The position numbers were made by a program, and so were the translations under genes. Under the pieces are notes generated by a model, which made no database searches, was not told the DNA's origin, and was given only the letters and a program-made list of their open reading frames with translations. A stretch of DNA of 20,090 nucleotides from an uncultured Ezakiella sp. (GTDB taxonomy: Bacteria; Bacillota; Clostridia; Tissierellales; Peptoniphilaceae), in contig CAMYPV010000019.1 in the NCBI GenBank assembly GCA_947293975.1, forward strand, positions 1-20,090, given 5' to 3'. Shown piece after piece: positions 1 through 9,283 of this stretch (within the stretch, counting starts at the first letter, position 1; each line of letters opens with the position of its first letter).

Positions 1-4
1 CATT

Positions 5-10
5 TATAAT
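5..10 (+). promoter_or_regulatory. Possible -10 box for the large surface-protein gene
   Basis: TATAAT lies at 5-10, 35 bases before the start codon at 46, so transcription would begin near 17. The -35 element would fall outside the window, so this is only half of a promoter and cannot be confirmed here. The surrounding AT-rich sequence makes a chance match possible. Confidence 0.35.
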
Positions 11-45
11 TAATATTAATAAAATTAATTTACAAGGAGGCATAT

Positions 46-3000
46 ATGTCAAGAAGAATTATTGCATTTATAATATCTATATTGATGCTGGTGTTATCAA
101 TGCCGCTGGATATTATTGCACAAAATGAAGATTTTTTATCTTCTAATGAAGTCGAGGTTGATTTTGGAGAAGCTGAAAATCCGAAAGGAACAATTTTTTT
201 AAAATCAGAAGAAAGTTTTACAATTGAACGAGACTATAACCAAAGTATTATTGTAGGACTTAGCATTGATCGTCGTGGAGAATATAAATTCAAAGTAAAT
301 AATCCTAATGATGATTTGTATGTAGGATTCGGCACAGAAACAGATGATACGATAATGTCTCTTGGTGAATCCCACTATATTGATTTACGAGCAAATGCTC
401 AAAATGCTCAGTCGGTAAAATATGAATTATTTGTCGAAGCTTGGAAAGACAATAATTTAGTAGAAAAGACCAAGGTTATTATAAATGTAAACAATAATCC
501 AATTGATTTAGATGTTAAATACAGAATTAATGATAAAGGGCAAGTGGTGTTAGATATAGATAACAAAGGTTCTAAAATTACTGACCTTACTTTAAAATTG
601 TCTGATGATACAGCTAAATATTTTTCTGCACAAAAGACATTAGATAATTACAATATAGAATCAAATGATAGAGTTTCTGCTATAATTGTACCAAATTTTG
701 ATAAACTCTTAGAAATTCCAGAAAAAAACTATCAACTGCAAATAGTTCTAACTGGCGGTGCACAAAGAAAAGAGATTGATATTGAATATGACTTTAGTAA
801 TGGAGAAATAAGCAAAAAAACTGTTGGCGAAATAATCAATGAACAGAATCAAGAGGAACCAGGTGATGAAGATTCGAATGAATCTACTAATAGAAAATTT
901 GGTAAATACGATTTTCCAGATGGAGAACTATCATTTGCTGATATTAATGAATGGCCAGAAGAAATAAGTATTGAAGTTGATCAATTAAGAATACTAGATA
1001 ATAATGAATATTTAAATGGATATAAAGTAACAACATTTGATGTAGAGATGAATCAACAATCAGAGAAAGAAGATTTTTTATCTAATTCAGACGAGTTTAA
1101 GATTATTGATATCAATTTACCGGTACAGAAATTAATCTTTGAAATTGAAGATATCGAAGGTAATAAATATCAAAGGATATTGAGGGTAAAAAAACCTAGT
1201 AAAGAAGTTAAAGTATCGGATGATGTTGTAGTCTTGAATGAAGAAGAATTGGCTGAAATTTCAAATATAATTTCAAGAAATGAATCATATATTTCTGAAG
1301 AAGGAAAACTAATTTTAAAAGTATTCGAAGGTAACTCTATTTATAATAAAATAGAGGATGGTGCAATTGAAACAAGACAAATATTAAATCTTAAAGATTA
1401 TAAGGCTGACATAAGCATAGCTGAAAGTTTTTTAATAATTGAATCAATATCAGAAAAAAGCGCAGATGAAGATAATAAACTCTCGTACACTTTAACACTT
1501 AGCAGAGCCAATTTAAATGATATTTTAAACATTGATGATGACACATTATTATCTGCTAAAATAACAAATGGCTCAGATTTGACTCCAAAGTACACTTATG
1601 ATGTTGAGAATGGAATTAAAATATTGAATAATTTTAATATAAGAGAAAGACTTATTGATCCATTTGATTTTGAAGAAGAAGGTAAATTAAGTATTAGTCC
1701 GATTAAAATTGATTTAGGAAATGCTGTAGAATTAAAGTTCGATATAAGTGCGTTTTACAATATGAAATTTAGCACTGAAGGTGATAAATTCGAGTTTGAA
1801 CTACTTGGAAAGAAATATTATTATGTTTCTTTTGATGATTTTATTTTTGATTTAGGAATATCTGGTTTAATAGAATTAACAGTAAATGGTAGTAAAATAA
1901 ATTTTAAAGAAGAAGACATAAATACTAAGTTAAAAAATTTAGTGGGTAAAATTAATCCAGATGTTTTTGAAAAAAAGCTTAAAAGCGATCAAGCAAAAAA
2001 AGAAAAGTTTTTCTCAGGATTAGATTATGACGATAGATATATATTAGCAGGTATGGGTTATCAAATAGCAGGTCCTGTATTAGAATGGAACACCCCAGGA
2101 AAGAAAGTAATGCCATTAGTTTTGTGGGTATTTTTATATGCTGATTTAAAAGGAGAGTTAAAGTTTTCATTTGAGTTTGGAAGAGTTTATTCTTATTCTT
2201 ATGAGAAAATTATTATGGGTGCGAAAACATCTGGAACAGATAAGAGCTTTTTAGGATTACCAGATAATGCTACACCAAATAAAGAGTGGAATATAGGAGT
2301 AACAACAATAGAAAGTTATTTTACTTTATGTCCAGAAAAGCCAATTAGAGAAGGGTATGGTTATCAAAAGATAGAAGCGGGCGTTGAAGCAACTTTAGAA
2401 TTTGGTGCGGGGTTTGGTGTAATGACCTTTGGAGAAATGGTAGCTGATTTAACTACTGGTTTGTCTAATCATTTTGAAGGTAAATTAAGTTATTGTAATG
2501 TAGATCCAGGTTATGTGGAAAATGCACGAGGAAGATTGCTTTCTATTAATGAAACTTGCGAGCATGATGAACAAATATGCCGTGATTGGAAGTTGGAGTC
2601 ACTATTATTGCTTAGAGCTAGGGCTGAGCTTGGTTTTAAATTATTGAATATTGATGCCAAGATTGAAGGAAAATCGGAAATTAAATATGAGTTATTTAAA
2701 AAAGAAGGAAGTTCATGTCCAGAAGGAAAAGAAGATAATCCTGTAGCATTAGATCCCAAAAAAGGAAAAGAATATTTAAGAAAAGGAATTCTAACCAAAG
2801 ATAAAGAAGAGAATAAGAAAGAAAAGAATAAGATTCCTTCTCCTAAAAATAAAAATAGACCTAAGAAAAGAAAGCCAAACCCAAACGATCCGAAATATAA
2901 TGTACAATTTTTATTTAAAAATATAAACAATGATGCAAAAGAACTTCCGATGGAATTAATTGAAAAGCTTAGAGAAAACTATATTGATACTGAATATACT

Positions 3001-5901
3001 AGAATTGCACTTCCTAGAATTAATTCGTTTAAAGTATATGGTGGTTTTTGGAAGTTTAAAAAATGGACGACTGTAATAAGCGGTGAAGAAAAAGATGTTG
3101 AAGAATTTAACAAAGCGTTAAAATTAGTTGATGGAATGAAAATTATTGGGTATTGGGAATTTATAGAAGGTGAAGATATAGATAAAGATAATATGCCTTC
3201 ATATAAGGTAAATTCACAAGGTTCTCAATGTATTAATGCAAGAAGAAGAGTTTGGGATTGGACAATTCCTTTATTTGAATCTCTAAAATCTACGGAAAAT
3301 AAAAATTTTATTAGTCGTAGTTCTACAGATATTGCTTCTGATTTTATGGCTCTAGGAGTTAATGCTCAGGATTATAGTGATCATGTAGAAGGTTATGAAA
3401 ACAATATACAAACGATAGATTTATTTAACCATGCGACAGATGACGCAAATGAAGAAAATGTGAAAGAAGATGTTGCAGGATATTTGGTAAGTAAAATATC
3501 ATTAGGTGTTAACCACAAAAATAAGTTTGAGGAATTTAGTTATATTATTAACGGAAAAGAAATTGGATCGGATTCATTCGATATAGGAGGATATCAGATA
3601 TATCCTATTAAAGCTGGGATTTTAAAACCAGGAAAAAATAATATGGTACAAAAAAATACTCATACAAATCCAGGCTCAGTTAGAATGCAATCAAATTCAA
3701 CTTTAGTAGTGCCGCTATCGATGAATGAAGAAATTTACACGTATAACGGTAATCCGGTAATAGATATTACAGCACCTTATGTAGATTTTGCTGTTGATAC
3801 TGATAGTGCGAAATTTAAAAATGCTTATCCAGGATTGATAGATTCTGTTCATACAGTAGATGTTAATGTATTAAATATTGGAACAAAGACGGATTTTGCT
3901 AATATTGTATTGATAGAAATAGATGAAGAAGGTGAGAGAATAAATCTTGATGTTAGACGTGAAAAAATTTCTGCTTTAGACAAAATTGTTGTAGAGTTTA
4001 AATTTTTAAGAAAGCCTGGCAAATCTTATAGCGTAGAAGTTTATAATGATGATGGGTCGTTTGACCACAATTCTGAAAATAATTATTCTGAGTTAAAAAT
4101 TAAAGAATTTGACAAGAGCATGATTATTCCAGATGTGAAACTCACAAATGGAAATAAAAATATAGATGGAAAGTACACTATAGGTGTTTATGCAAAAAGT
4201 AAAGCTGGAGCTAAAATAAAAACACTTATTGCTTATAATGATGAAATAGAAGTTGCAAAACGTGATTTAGATTATGTTTCGTATAATGATGAATATGTTT
4301 TGACAGAAAAGGATAATGATTTAGACTTTAATAGAATAGTAGCTATAGATGAATATGGGACTAAAGGTGAATCTAAATTTAAAAGAAAAGATGTAGTTTT
4401 AAAATTACCAAAAGATATGGTCGGTAAGAAAACTTCAGGCATATTTAATTATGATTGGATTCACGAAAATTGTATAGGCAATGAGATAAAAACAATAATA
4501 TCAGAAGTAGAAGAAGTTCACGGAATTCTATCTTATGAAAATAGATTTATTGGCATTCAATCAAAAGAAGAAATGATAGATATGACAGACGCTAATTTTG
4601 TAGAATTTAAATTCAATAAAGATTCTTCGGTAAAAATAGAGAGGATTTCCGCATCTTTAAAACAAGGTGGATATGGATATGTAATTGAGATTGAAGAAGT
4701 TAATCAGAATAATATATATTTCACGCCAGGTAAATATGAATTAGATATACTATATTCGAAAAATGGAATTCAGTATACAAAGAATATATATGTTGATACA
4801 AATTCAATTGAAGATATAGCTTTAGATATCAGTACAACTGATTCAACTTTTATTAAAGTGGAAGTTCCAAATGGAATAGATTATTATTCTTATATAAATG
4901 GTATAAGTATTCCAAAAGAGGGAATCAAACTGGGAGATGTTACTAATAGAAATAGAGTTCAAGTTACTATACACGATAATTCGAGGAATTATATTTACTA
5001 TTATGAAAATATCAAACCATTAAAAGATAATATAATAAAAATTAAACCAGCAGTTTTTCAACTGGAAGAAGACTATAATATTGAAAAATATTTTGTTGTA
5101 ATAAAAGGTAAAGAGATTTCGAATAATGATATAAAGATAAATAAGCTTAACGGCAATTTTGCACTTGTTACAGATGTTATTACTGGGGAAAAAACCTATG
5201 CTAAGGTAAATTATTCTAATTATGGTAATGGACAAATAGCTATAAACAGATATGATTATAAAGGAAACCCGATTGTCGGCAAGAAAAAGGTTAGATTAAT
5301 ATTTAATGGCGAATATAATTATGATGAAGAGATTGGTAATTACGGGTATTTCTATGAACAAAGTCCTGATTATTTAAATAAAGGTTTTATACCAACTGTC
5401 TCTAAAAAAGAAGAAGTAAAGCAAATTAAGAAAGAAGAAAAGAAAGAAGAACCTAAGGTGGAAGCAACATCTGAGTTTACAACTCTCTACTTCTATCTAG
5501 ATAAAGGATACTATGAAACCTTAATTGACGGTACTGCACATCAAATCCCAATGGATGTACAACCAACAGCAATTAACCAAAGAACAATGCTACCAATAAG
5601 ATTTGTAGCAGAAGCAATTGGCGCAACAGTTGAATGGCATCAAGACACAAAGAGCGCAACATTTACAAAAGATGGAATCACAGCAACAATTACACTAGGT
5701 AATCCTGTAATTACGGTAAGTGATGGACGTACAATTCAAATGGATGCAGAGCCAATAGTTATAAGTGAAAGAATCATGGTACCACTCACAAATATCTCAC
5801 AAATCTTTGGCATGACCAACGGTGATTTAAAAGATGGTGTAGACAATGACATCGAATGGGATCAAGAAAATTACAGAGTAATTATTAAAATCAAAAAATA
5901 A
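46..5901 (+). CDS. Very large secreted protein with C-terminal stalk (copper amine oxidase N-like) domain
   Basis: A 1951-residue exported protein of unknown function, probably at the cell surface. A signal peptide covers residues 1-25 (RR then a hydrophobic stretch, likely cleavage after IIA). The start follows AAGGAGG at 34-40. The bulk is beta-rich, Asp/Glu/Asn/Lys-rich sequence typical of stacked Ig-like domains. A segment at about 1246-1355 resembles a CARDB-type Ig fold (NIGT in mid-domain, NNYSE near the end). A Lys/Pro/Asn-rich linker at about 906-952 splits the protein. Five cysteines (762, 817, 838, 845, 891) cluster just before it. A Lys/Glu linker at 1787-1806 precedes the C-terminal domain, about 1811-1951, with the MLPIRFVAEAIGA motif of the copper-amine-oxidase N-terminal family. 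In Firmicutes that family is a structural or wall-associated module, not an oxidase. I see no LPXTG motif and no catalytic motif. Export and domain end are well supported; role is unknown. Confidence 0.85.
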   Translation: MSRRIIAFIISILMLVLSMPLDIIAQNEDFLSSNEVEVDFGEAENPKGTIFLKSEESFTIERDYNQSIIVGLSIDRRGEYKFKVNNPNDDLYVGFGTETDDTIMSLGESHYIDLRANAQNAQSVKYELFVEAWKDNNLVEKTKVIINVNNNPIDLDVKYRINDKGQVVLDIDNKGSKITDLTLKLSDDTAKYFSAQKTLDNYNIESNDRVSAIIVPNFDKLLEIPEKNYQLQIVLTGGAQRKEIDIEYDFSNGEISKKTVGEIINEQNQEEPGDEDSNESTNRKFGKYDFPDGELSFADINEWPEEISIEVDQLRILDNNEYLNGYKVTTFDVEMNQQSEKEDFLSNSDEFKIIDINLPVQKLIFEIEDIEGNKYQRILRVKKPSKEVKVSDDVVVLNEEELAEISNIISRNESYISEEGKLILKVFEGNSIYNKIEDGAIETRQILNLKDYKADISIAESFLIIESISEKSADEDNKLSYTLTLSRANLNDILNIDDDTLLSAKITNGSDLTPKYTYDVENGIKILNNFNIRERLIDPFDFEEEGKLSISPIKIDLGNAVELKFDISAFYNMKFSTEGDKFEFELLGKKYYYVSFDDFIFDLGISGLIELTVNGSKINFKEEDINTKLKNLVGKINPDVFEKKLKSDQAKKEKFFSGLDYDDRYILAGMGYQIAGPVLEWNTPGKKVMPLVLWVFLYADLKGELKFSFEFGRVYSYSYEKIIMGAKTSGTDKSFLGLPDNATPNKEWNIGVTTIESYFTLCPEKPIREGYGYQKIEAGVEATLEFGAGFGVMTFGEMVADLTTGLSNHFEGKLSYCNVDPGYVENARGRLLSINETCEHDEQICRDWKLESLLLLRARAELGFKLLNIDAKIEGKSEIKYELFKKEGSSCPEGKEDNPVALDPKKGKEYLRKGILTKDKEENKKEKNKIPSPKNKNRPKKRKPNPNDPKYNVQFLFKNINNDAKELPMELIEKLRENYIDTEYTRIALPRINSFKVYGGFWKFKKWTTVISGEEKDVEEFNKALKLVDGMKIIGYWEFIEGEDIDKDNMPSYKVNSQGSQCINARRRVWDWTIPLFESLKSTENKNFISRSSTDIASDFMALGVNAQDYSDHVEGYENNIQTIDLFNHATDDANEENVKEDVAGYLVSKISLGVNHKNKFEEFSYIINGKEIGSDSFDIGGYQIYPIKAGILKPGKNNMVQKNTHTNPGSVRMQSNSTLVVPLSMNEEIYTYNGNPVIDITAPYVDFAVDTDSAKFKNAYPGLIDSVHTVDVNVLNIGTKTDFANIVLIEIDEEGERINLDVRREKISALDKIVVEFKFLRKPGKSYSVEVYNDDGSFDHNSENNYSELKIKEFDKSMIIPDVKLTNGNKNIDGKYTIGVYAKSKAGAKIKTLIAYNDEIEVAKRDLDYVSYNDEYVLTEKDNDLDFNRIVAIDEYGTKGESKFKRKDVVLKLPKDMVGKKTSGIFNYDWIHENCIGNEIKTIISEVEEVHGILSYENRFIGIQSKEEMIDMTDANFVEFKFNKDSSVKIERISASLKQGGYGYVIEIEEVNQNNIYFTPGKYELDILYSKNGIQYTKNIYVDTNSIEDIALDISTTDSTFIKVEVPNGIDYYSYINGISIPKEGIKLGDVTNRNRVQVTIHDNSRNYIYYYENIKPLKDNIIKIKPAVFQLEEDYNIEKYFVVIKGKEISNNDIKINKLNGNFALVTDVITGEKTYAKVNYSNYGNGQIAINRYDYKGNPIVGKKKVRLIFNGEYNYDEEIGNYGYFYEQSPDYLNKGFIPTVSKKEEVKQIKKEEKKEEPKVEATSEFTTLYFYLDKGYYETLIDGTAHQIPMDVQPTAINQRTMLPIRFVAEAIGATVEWHQDTKSATFTKDGITATITLGNPVITVSDGRTIQMDAEPIVISERIMVPLTNISQIFGMTNGDLKDGVDNDIEWDQENYRVIIKIKK

Positions 5902-5936
5902 ATGGATTTGAAACAATCCAAAATGATTTTTCAAAG

Positions 5937-5967
5937 AATCCACACGGCAAAACCGTGTGGATTTTTT
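5937..5967 (+). terminator. Strong intrinsic terminator after the large surface-protein gene
   Basis: A perfect 11-bp stem (AATCCACACGG at 5937-5947 with CCGTGTGGATT at 5953-5963) with a five-base loop CAAAA, followed by a T run to 5967. It lies 35 bases after the stop codon and should isolate the surface-protein gene from the glycine cleavage operon. A smaller inverted repeat, TGGATT/AATCCA at 5903-5920, sits just before it. Confidence 0.9.
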
Positions 5968-6345
5968 GTGCAGCGTGAAGGTTGATGCGTTATAGTGTAG
6001 ATAGTACCAGATGAAATTTGTCCATACAACGTGATACGTGTGTAAACACTATTGTTTTTTGAGCAATAATCTAAGAGATGGAACATAAGAGAATATAGAT
6101 TCATAATATGTCTCATGTTAGAGATTTTTAAAAATTAAAGCAATGGCAAAGAATGATTGCTGAATCTTATTTATAAGCTAAGACGATTTTACTTATATCA
6201 CAAAACACTCGCCACAATATAATTTGCATGCATTGTATAAAAGTTGTTTGTATGTTTTATTCAGTTCAGTTTTTTTTGTTGTTACTTTGCTGTAAGTTTT
6301 TATTTAATTTAATGTATGCATTTTCTTTTTATTGTGACAAAGTTG
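5968..6345. other. Long intergenic stretch without a recognisable gene
   Basis: About 380 AT-rich bases between the terminator and the gcvT promoter. The only reading frame of any length is a 61-codon minus-strand frame that starts inside this stretch and runs into the terminator; it resembles no family I know and has no convincing ribosome binding site. Weak inverted repeats are present (AGCAAT at 6139-6144 with ATTGCT at 6156-6161). No tRNA, CRISPR repeat or glycine-riboswitch pattern is visible. It may hold upstream regulatory sites for the gcv operon or a small RNA, but nothing in it proves either. Confidence 0.5.
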
Positions 6346-6374
6346 TTGAATAATTTACTGTAATAGGGTATAAT
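6346..6374 (+). promoter_or_regulatory. Sigma-A promoter of the glycine cleavage operon
   Basis: TTGAAT (-35) at 6346-6351 and a perfect TATAAT (-10) at 6369-6374 are separated by 17 bases, the optimal spacing. The transcript would start near 6381, leaving a leader of about 45 bases before gcvT. That is too short for a glycine riboswitch, which controls gcv operons in many Firmicutes. Control here is therefore either at this promoter or absent. Confidence 0.8.
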
Positions 6375-6425
6375 ATGTGTGAGGACTCCAACTGAGGAGA
6401 ACTAAAATAAAAGGAGGTATATATT

Positions 6426-7541
6426 ATGGCAAAAAAGACTCCGCTTTATGAAAAGCATGTGGCTTTGGGTGGCAATGTCGTTGACTATGCTGGCTGGATG
6501 CTTCCTGTTGAATACACAGGTTTAAAAGAAGAGCACAATGCTGTTCGTGAAAGAGCTGGGATGTTTGACGTTTCTCACATGGGTGAGATTTGGGTGGAAG
6601 GTAAAGAAGCTGAAAAATTTGTTAGCTATCTTATGACTAACGATATTATGCGTCAAGTTGACACTCAAATTCAATACACATTTATGTGTTATGAGGACGG
6701 TGGCGTTGTTGATGACTTATTGGTTTATAAGTACAATAATGAAAAGTACTACTTAGTTGTTAACGCTGCAAATGTTGATAAGGACTTTGCTTGGATTCAA
6801 GAACAAGCTAAAAATTTCGATGTTAAAGTAACTAATGTTTCTGATGAAACTGGTGAAGTTGCTGTTCAAGGTCCTAAGGCTCAAGAAGTTTTGCAAAAAC
6901 TTGTTGATTTCAATTTGGATGATGTTAAGTTCTTCTACTTCAAGGATGATGTTGAAATTGCAGGTGTTAAGTGCTTGATTTCAAGAACAGGTTATACTGG
7001 TGAAGATGGTTTTGAAATCTATACTACAAATGAAGGTATTAAAAAAGTTTGGGATGCTGTTTTAGAGGCTGGTAAGGATGTAAATCTTTTACCATGTGGC
7101 TTAGGTTGCAGAGATACTCTAAGATTTGAAGCTTCACTACCACTTTATGGCCAAGAAATTTCTAAGGAATTAAATCCTGTTGAATCTGGCTTTAAGTTCT
7201 TTGTAGATAGAACTACTGATAATGATTTTATTGGTAAAAAGGCTTTGCTAGATATTGCTGCTAATCCAAAGAAGGTTCTTGTAGGTTTTGAACTTGTAGG
7301 ACGTGGTATTCCTAGAGATGGATACGAAATTCAAAAAGATGGCAAGAAAATTGGCCATGTTACAACTGGTTATAAATCACCAACACTTGGAAAATGTATT
7401 GGTAATGCTTTGATTGATGTTGAATACAAGGGCATTGGCAACACATTTGATGTTATTATAAGAAATAAGCCTGTAGAAGCTAAGATTATTTCTAAGAAAT
7501 TCTTGGAAGCTAGAGGCGACCAACACAAAGACAAAAAATAA
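6426..7541 (+). CDS. gcvT: Glycine cleavage system T protein (aminomethyltransferase)
   Basis: Transfers the one-carbon unit from the aminomethyl group carried on lipoylated H protein to tetrahydrofolate, releasing ammonia and making 5,10-methylene-tetrahydrofolate in the cytoplasm. The 371 residues match the usual family length. Clear family motifs are YAGWMLPVEY at 21-30, MFDVSHMGEI at 46-55 and VVDDLLVY near 94-101, in which D96 aligns with the catalytic Asp of characterised T proteins. The C-terminal barrel domain begins around residue 280 (VGFELVGRGIPRDGYEI). The start follows a strong AAGGAGG at 6411-6417. It is the first gene of gcvT-gcvH-gcvPA-gcvPB, with a 19-base gap to gcvH. The dihydrolipoamide dehydrogenase (L protein) gene is not in the window. 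Confidence 0.97.
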   Translation: MAKKTPLYEKHVALGGNVVDYAGWMLPVEYTGLKEEHNAVRERAGMFDVSHMGEIWVEGKEAEKFVSYLMTNDIMRQVDTQIQYTFMCYEDGGVVDDLLVYKYNNEKYYLVVNAANVDKDFAWIQEQAKNFDVKVTNVSDETGEVAVQGPKAQEVLQKLVDFNLDDVKFFYFKDDVEIAGVKCLISRTGYTGEDGFEIYTTNEGIKKVWDAVLEAGKDVNLLPCGLGCRDTLRFEASLPLYGQEISKELNPVESGFKFFVDRTTDNDFIGKKALLDIAANPKKVLVGFELVGRGIPRDGYEIQKDGKKIGHVTTGYKSPTLGKCIGNALIDVEYKGIGNTFDVIIRNKPVEAKIISKKFLEARGDQHKDKK

Positions 7542-7560
7542 AAAATAGGAGGATTTTAAA

Positions 7561-7944
7561 ATGGAAGTTAAAAAAGGTTTATTGTACACAAAGGATCATG
7601 AATGGTTAAAAGTTGAAGGCGAAGAAGCTTATGTAGGTCTATGCGACTACGCTCAATCACACTTAGGTGAAATTGTTTATGTTGAACTACCTGATGTTGA
7701 TGATGAATTCGCAAAAGAAGATGCTGTTGCAGCTATCGAAAGTACAAAGGCAGCAAGTGACTTGTTCTCACCTGTATCTGGTGTTGTAACTGAAGTTAAC
7801 GAAGAACTAGAAGATACTCCAGAGTTATTAAACCAAAAACCATATGATGCTTGGGTTGTTAAGATTAAAATTGAAGATCCATCACAAACAAGCGAATTGA
7901 TGAACGCTGAAGAATACGAAAAATTCTTAGCAGAGGAGGCTTAA
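7561..7944 (+). CDS. gcvH: Glycine cleavage system H protein (lipoyl carrier)
   Basis: A 127-residue lipoyl-domain protein that shuttles the aminomethyl intermediate from the P protein to the T protein and is then reoxidised by the L protein. The N-terminal KDHEWL motif (11-16) and the GEIVYVELPDV stretch (36-46) are typical. The lipoylation site is K63 within ESTKAAS, in the expected hairpin. The acidic C-terminal tail is also usual. AGGAGG lies just ahead of the ATG, and only one base separates its stop codon from the gcvPA start, so the two are probably translationally coupled. Lipoate ligase or synthase genes needed to modify it are not seen here. Confidence 0.97.
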   Translation: MEVKKGLLYTKDHEWLKVEGEEAYVGLCDYAQSHLGEIVYVELPDVDDEFAKEDAVAAIESTKAASDLFSPVSGVVTEVNEELEDTPELLNQKPYDAWVVKIKIEDPSQTSELMNAEEYEKFLAEEA

Positions 7945-7945
7945 T

Positions 7946-9283
7946 ATGCATCCATACCTTTCCCATACGGAAAGTGATATTAAAAAGATGCTCGATACAA
8001 TAGGCGTTAAGTCTATTGACGATCTCTTTCATGATATTCCTGAAAATATGAGAGTTAAAGGGGATTTGGATTTACCAAAAGCTAAATCAGAAATTGAGGT
8101 TAGAAATATTGTTGGCGGAATGGCTGCAAAAAACCTTACTCCAGCTTTTATCCCTTCATTCTTAGGCGCAGGAATATATGATCACTATATTCCAAGTATT
8201 GTTCCGGCAATTACTTCAAGATCAGAGTTTTATACTTCATATACTCCATATCAACCTGAAGTTAGCCAAGGTACATTACAATATATTTTTGAATTCCAAA
8301 CTATGATTAGCGATTTAACAGGAATGGATGTTGCTAATGCTTCTTTATACGATCACTCGAATTCAGTTGTTGAAGCAGCTATCATGTGCACAAGTGTTTC
8401 AAAGAAGAAAAAAGTTCTTGTTTCTGAAACATTAAATCCAAGTGCAAGAATCGTTTTAAACACTTATGCTCACGCTCAAGGCATTGAAGTTGTTACTATC
8501 AAACAAAAAGACGGCGTTACAGATGCTGAAGATTTAAAAGCTAATATGAGTGACGATGTTGCTTGTGTTATGGTTCAAAATCCAAACTTCTTTGGTATTA
8601 TTGAAGATGCTAAAACACTTGGCGAAATTGCTCATACAGGTAAGAAGACTTCATTTGTTGTAAGCGTTGATCCTATTTCACTTGGTATCTTAAAGAAACC
8701 TTCTGAATATGGTGCTGATGTTGTTATTGGCGAAGGTCAAGCTTTGGGTATTAATATGAACTTTGGTGGTCCATCACTTGGTTTCTTTGCTGTTAAAGAA
8801 AGCTTTATGAGAAAGATTCCAGGACGTATTGTTGGACAAACTGTTGATAAAAACGGAAAACGTTGTTTCGTATTAACACTTACAGCTCGTGAACAACATA
8901 TTAGACGTGAAAAGGCTACTTCAAACATCTGTTCAAACCAAGGTGTAAATACTCTTGCTGCAGCAATTTATATGTGCACAATGGGTAAACAAGGTTTAAG
9001 ACGTGTTGCTGAATTGTGTGCTCAAAAAGCTCACTATTTACAAAAGAAACTTGAAGAAAAGGGATTGAAATTAAAATATAATCAACCATTCTTTAAGGAA
9101 TTTGTTGTAACTGGCTTAACAGGAGAAGCTCAATCAAAAGCTTTACACGAAAAGAATATTATCGGTGGTTTTGCACTTGATAGATTCTATAAAGATTTAA
9201 ACAACGAAGTTATGTTTGCGGTTACTGAAAAGCGTACAAAAGAAGAAATGGACGCTTTAAGCAATTACTTGGAGGTAAGATAA
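7946..9283 (+). CDS. gcvPA: Glycine dehydrogenase (decarboxylating) subunit 1
   Basis: The N-terminal half of the P protein, separately encoded as in many Firmicutes, Thermotogae and archaea. With GcvPB it forms the PLP-dependent decarboxylase that removes CO2 from glycine and passes the methylamine group to lipoyl-H protein. The 445 residues are the normal subunit-1 length. Recognisable blocks are FLGAGIYDHYIPS (72-84), YTPYQPEVSQGTLQ (99-112) and the glycine-rich loop INMNFGGPSLGF. This subunit lacks the PLP lysine, which is carried by subunit 2, as expected for the family. AGGAGG at 7933-7938, inside the end of gcvH, serves the ATG. Its TAA overlaps the gcvPB ATG as TAATG. Confidence 0.97.
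   Translation: MHPYLSHTESDIKKMLDTIGVKSIDDLFHDIPENMRVKGDLDLPKAKSEIEVRNIVGGMAAKNLTPAFIPSFLGAGIYDHYIPSIVPAITSRSEFYTSYTPYQPEVSQGTLQYIFEFQTMISDLTGMDVANASLYDHSNSVVEAAIMCTSVSKKKKVLVSETLNPSARIVLNTYAHAQGIEVVTIKQKDGVTDAEDLKANMSDDVACVMVQNPNFFGIIEDAKTLGEIAHTGKKTSFVVSVDPISLGILKKPSEYGADVVIGEGQALGINMNFGGPSLGFFAVKESFMRKIPGRIVGQTVDKNGKRCFVLTLTAREQHIRREKATSNICSNQGVNTLAAAIYMCTMGKQGLRRVAELCAQKAHYLQKKLEEKGLKLKYNQPFFKEFVVTGLTGEAQSKALHEKNIIGGFALDRFYKDLNNEVMFAVTEKRTKEEMDALSNYLEVR

Noticed and set aside
5461..5901. A real copper amine oxidase
   Set aside because: Only the small N-terminal-type stalk domain is present; there is no catalytic topaquinone domain, so the name reflects a domain family only.
5931..6116. 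Minus-strand 61-codon frame as a gene
   Set aside because: It runs through the terminator hairpin, has no clear ribosome binding site and resembles nothing known.
6375..6425. Glycine riboswitch ahead of gcvT
   Set aside because: The leader after the promoter is only about 45 bases and lacks the conserved glycine aptamer blocks; no terminator or second aptamer is present.
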